From: Pseudomonas sp. GD03944
GTDB lineage: Bacteria > Pseudomonadota > Gammaproteobacteria > Pseudomonadales > Pseudomonadaceae
DNA length: 64,000 nucleotides
Assembly (NCBI RefSeq): GCF_029839275.1
Contig: NZ_JAOCAH010000005.1
Span: forward strand, 241,355 to 305,354
Reading direction: 5' to 3'
Of this stretch, positions 62,756 to 64,000 are shown piece by piece. Under the pieces are notes generated by a model. The model had not been told where the DNA came from. It saw only the letters and a list, made by a program, of their open reading frames with translations, and made no database searches. Position 1 is the first letter of the stretch. Every line of letters starts with the position of its first letter. The position numbers and the translations under genes were made by a program.

Positions 62756-64000
62756 ATGTCCCATCGCAAATCCTTCGCGGCCGCCGCGTGCGCGCTGCTG
62801 TCGGTTGCCGTTCATTCCGCCTATGCCAGCGAGCAATCCGAATCCAAGGGCTTCGTCGAGGACGCGAGCCTCGATCTGTTGCTGCGCAACGCCTACTTCA
62901 ACCGTGATTACAAGGACGGCCGCAACGACGCCAAGACCTGGGGCCAGGGCTTCATCGGTACTTTCGAGTCCGGCTTCACCCAGGGCACCGTCGGCTTCGG
63001 CGTCGATGTCTATGGCCTGCTCGGCATCAAGCTCGACAGCGGCCGCGGCCGTAACTACTCCGCGTTCTTCGATACCGAAGGCGATTCCGAAAGCGGGGGC
63101 AATGGCCACCCGGTAGACGAGCTGTCCGAAGCCGGCGCCGCGGTCAAGCTGCGTGTCTCCAACACCGTACTGCGCTACGGCAACCAGTTCCCGTCCCTGC
63201 CTGTCCTGTCCCATGACGACAGCCGCCTGCTGCCGCAAGCGTTCACCGGCACCCTGGTGACCAGCAAGGAAATCGAAGGCCTGGAACTGAATGTCGGCCG
63301 CTTCACCGGCGACAGCCCGATGGGCGACCCGGCCCGCGACCCGAACCGCCTGAAGAGCATCGAGGTCATCGGTGGCAGCTACGTGGTCAACGACGGCCTG
63401 AGCCTCGCCCTGTACCACTCCGACGTCGAAGACATGTTCAAGAAGTACTACGGCAACGTGAACTACAACCTGCCGCTGAGCGCCGAGCAGGCCCTGAACT
63501 TCGACTTCAACATCTACCGCACCGACTACGACGACAACTCGGATGCGGCCCTGGCCTTCGGCGGTGACGGCAACAACGACAAGAACACCCTGTGGAGCCT
63601 GGCGGCCAAGTACAGCGTCGGCGCCCACGCGTTCATCATCGCCCACCAGCGCAACAGCGGCGATGCCGGCTACGCGTACGACTACGGCGACGGCGGCAGC
63701 ACCATCTGGGTGGCCAACTCCTACTACTCCGACTTCAACCTGAAGGACGAGCGTTCCTGGCAGGCGAGCTACGAGCTGGACTTCTCCACCTACGGCGTAC
63801 CGGGCCTGAGCTACAAAGTGGCCTACGTGCGCGGCAGCGACATCGACGCCGGCGGCAAGACCAACGGCACCGAGCGTGAACTGTTCAACCAGTTCAAGTA
63901 CGTGGTCCAGAGCGGCCCGGCGAAGGACCTGAGCCTGCGTCTGCGCAACTCCATCTACCGTGCTGACAACGCCGTCAGCCAGGACCTCAACGAGATTCGC
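62756..64000 (+). CDS. OprD-family outer-membrane porin, 5' part
   Basis: The first 415 codons of a substrate-specific porin are present; the gene runs off the right edge. A signal peptide (FAAAACALLSVAVHSAYA) precedes SEQSESKGFVEDASLDLLLR. NAYFNRDYKDGRNDAKTWGQ followed by GFIGTFESGFTQGTVGFGVD is the family opening, and LRYGNQFPSLPVLSHDDSRL, LPQAFTGTLVTSKEIEGLEL and YHSDVEDMFKKYYGNVNYNL are hallmark OprD segments. GGAG lies six bases before the ATG. The substrate (amino acid, dipeptide or aromatic acid) cannot be told from this part. Confidence 0.95.
   Translation, partial: MSHRKSFAAAACALLSVAVHSAYASEQSESKGFVEDASLDLLLRNAYFNRDYKDGRNDAKTWGQGFIGTFESGFTQGTVGFGVDVYGLLGIKLDSGRGRNYSAFFDTEGDSESGGNGHPVDELSEAGAAVKLRVSNTVLRYGNQFPSLPVLSHDDSRLLPQAFTGTLVTSKEIEGLELNVGRFTGDSPMGDPARDPNRLKSIEVIGGSYVVNDGLSLALYHSDVEDMFKKYYGNVNYNLPLSAEQALNFDFNIYRTDYDDNSDAALAFGGDGNNDKNTLWSLAAKYSVGAHAFIIAHQRNSGDAGYAYDYGDGGSTIWVANSYYSDFNLKDERSWQASYELDFSTYGVPGLSYKVAYVRGSDIDAGGKTNGTERELFNQFKYVVQSGPAKDLSLRLRNSIYRADNAVSQDLNEIR

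Overview
The window looks like a chromosomal segment of a fluorescent-type Pseudomonas. It is GC-rich throughout, carries a single REP-like palindrome, and has gene sets usual for the genus: tauABCD, ahpC/ahpF, prc followed by an EAL/GGDEF gene, rdgC, an SSS-type hybrid kinase, an MFS-PlsC fusion, ydbH/ynbE/ydbL and an OprD-family porin. From memory, prc, an EAL/GGDEF gene, an FKBP gene and rdgC occur in this order in P. aeruginosa too. Genus assignment is by gene content only.

Layout. 1-3.9 kb: a sugar-acid module (TRAP transporter dctQM, UxaA/GarD-type dehydratase, and a GntR-FCD regulator with two N-terminal winged helices). A near-identical palindrome lies upstream of both the transporter/dehydratase and the regulator. 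4-6.5 kb: LysE exporter, AraC regulator, GNAT and a 58-residue small gene. 6.7-17.1 kb: an orphan type VI secretion island made of VgrG, a DUF4123 adaptor, a 1084-residue VasX-like effector and a run of DUF6708-like membrane proteins (probable immunity). Between these lie a displaced effector C-terminus, a frameshifted copy at a C8 tract and a degenerate N-terminal fragment. 17.2-21.7 kb: a taurine uptake and desulfonation operon with two tandem TauA paralogues. 21.8-27 kb: five tandem, translationally coupled, mutually diverged beta-propeller-like proteins followed by a secreted DUF6795-type protein. I recognise no described system here, and it is the best candidate for something new. 27.1-37 kb: dihydrolipoamide dehydrogenase and drug exporter, a thioesterase/thiolase/TetR group, an SDR, the AhpF/AhpC peroxidase pair and a quinone oxidoreductase.

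37-46.5 kb: Prc protease, c-di-GMP protein, a small XRE/Sel1 operon, DUF1232 protein, FKBP lipoprotein, tRNA-Asp and tRNA-Val, RdgC and a BASS transporter. 46.5-51.5 kb: a guanidine-II (mini-ykkC) riboswitch in front of an SMR exporter (so a guanidinium exporter), MFS-PlsC, AzlCD with an AraC regulator, and a GNAT. 51.7-64 kb: an SSS-PAS-HisKA-HATPase-REC hybrid kinase, alpha/beta hydrolase, RmuC, a Sel1 protein, the YdbH-YnbE-YdbL envelope lipid-transport trio, a long gene-poor stretch and the start of an OprD-type porin.

Intrinsic terminators are clear at several convergent junctions (32.4, 46.9 and 62.0 kb) and after prc and ahpF. Start sites were chosen by eye from family length, ribosome binding sites and overlaps. 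No database or structure search was possible.
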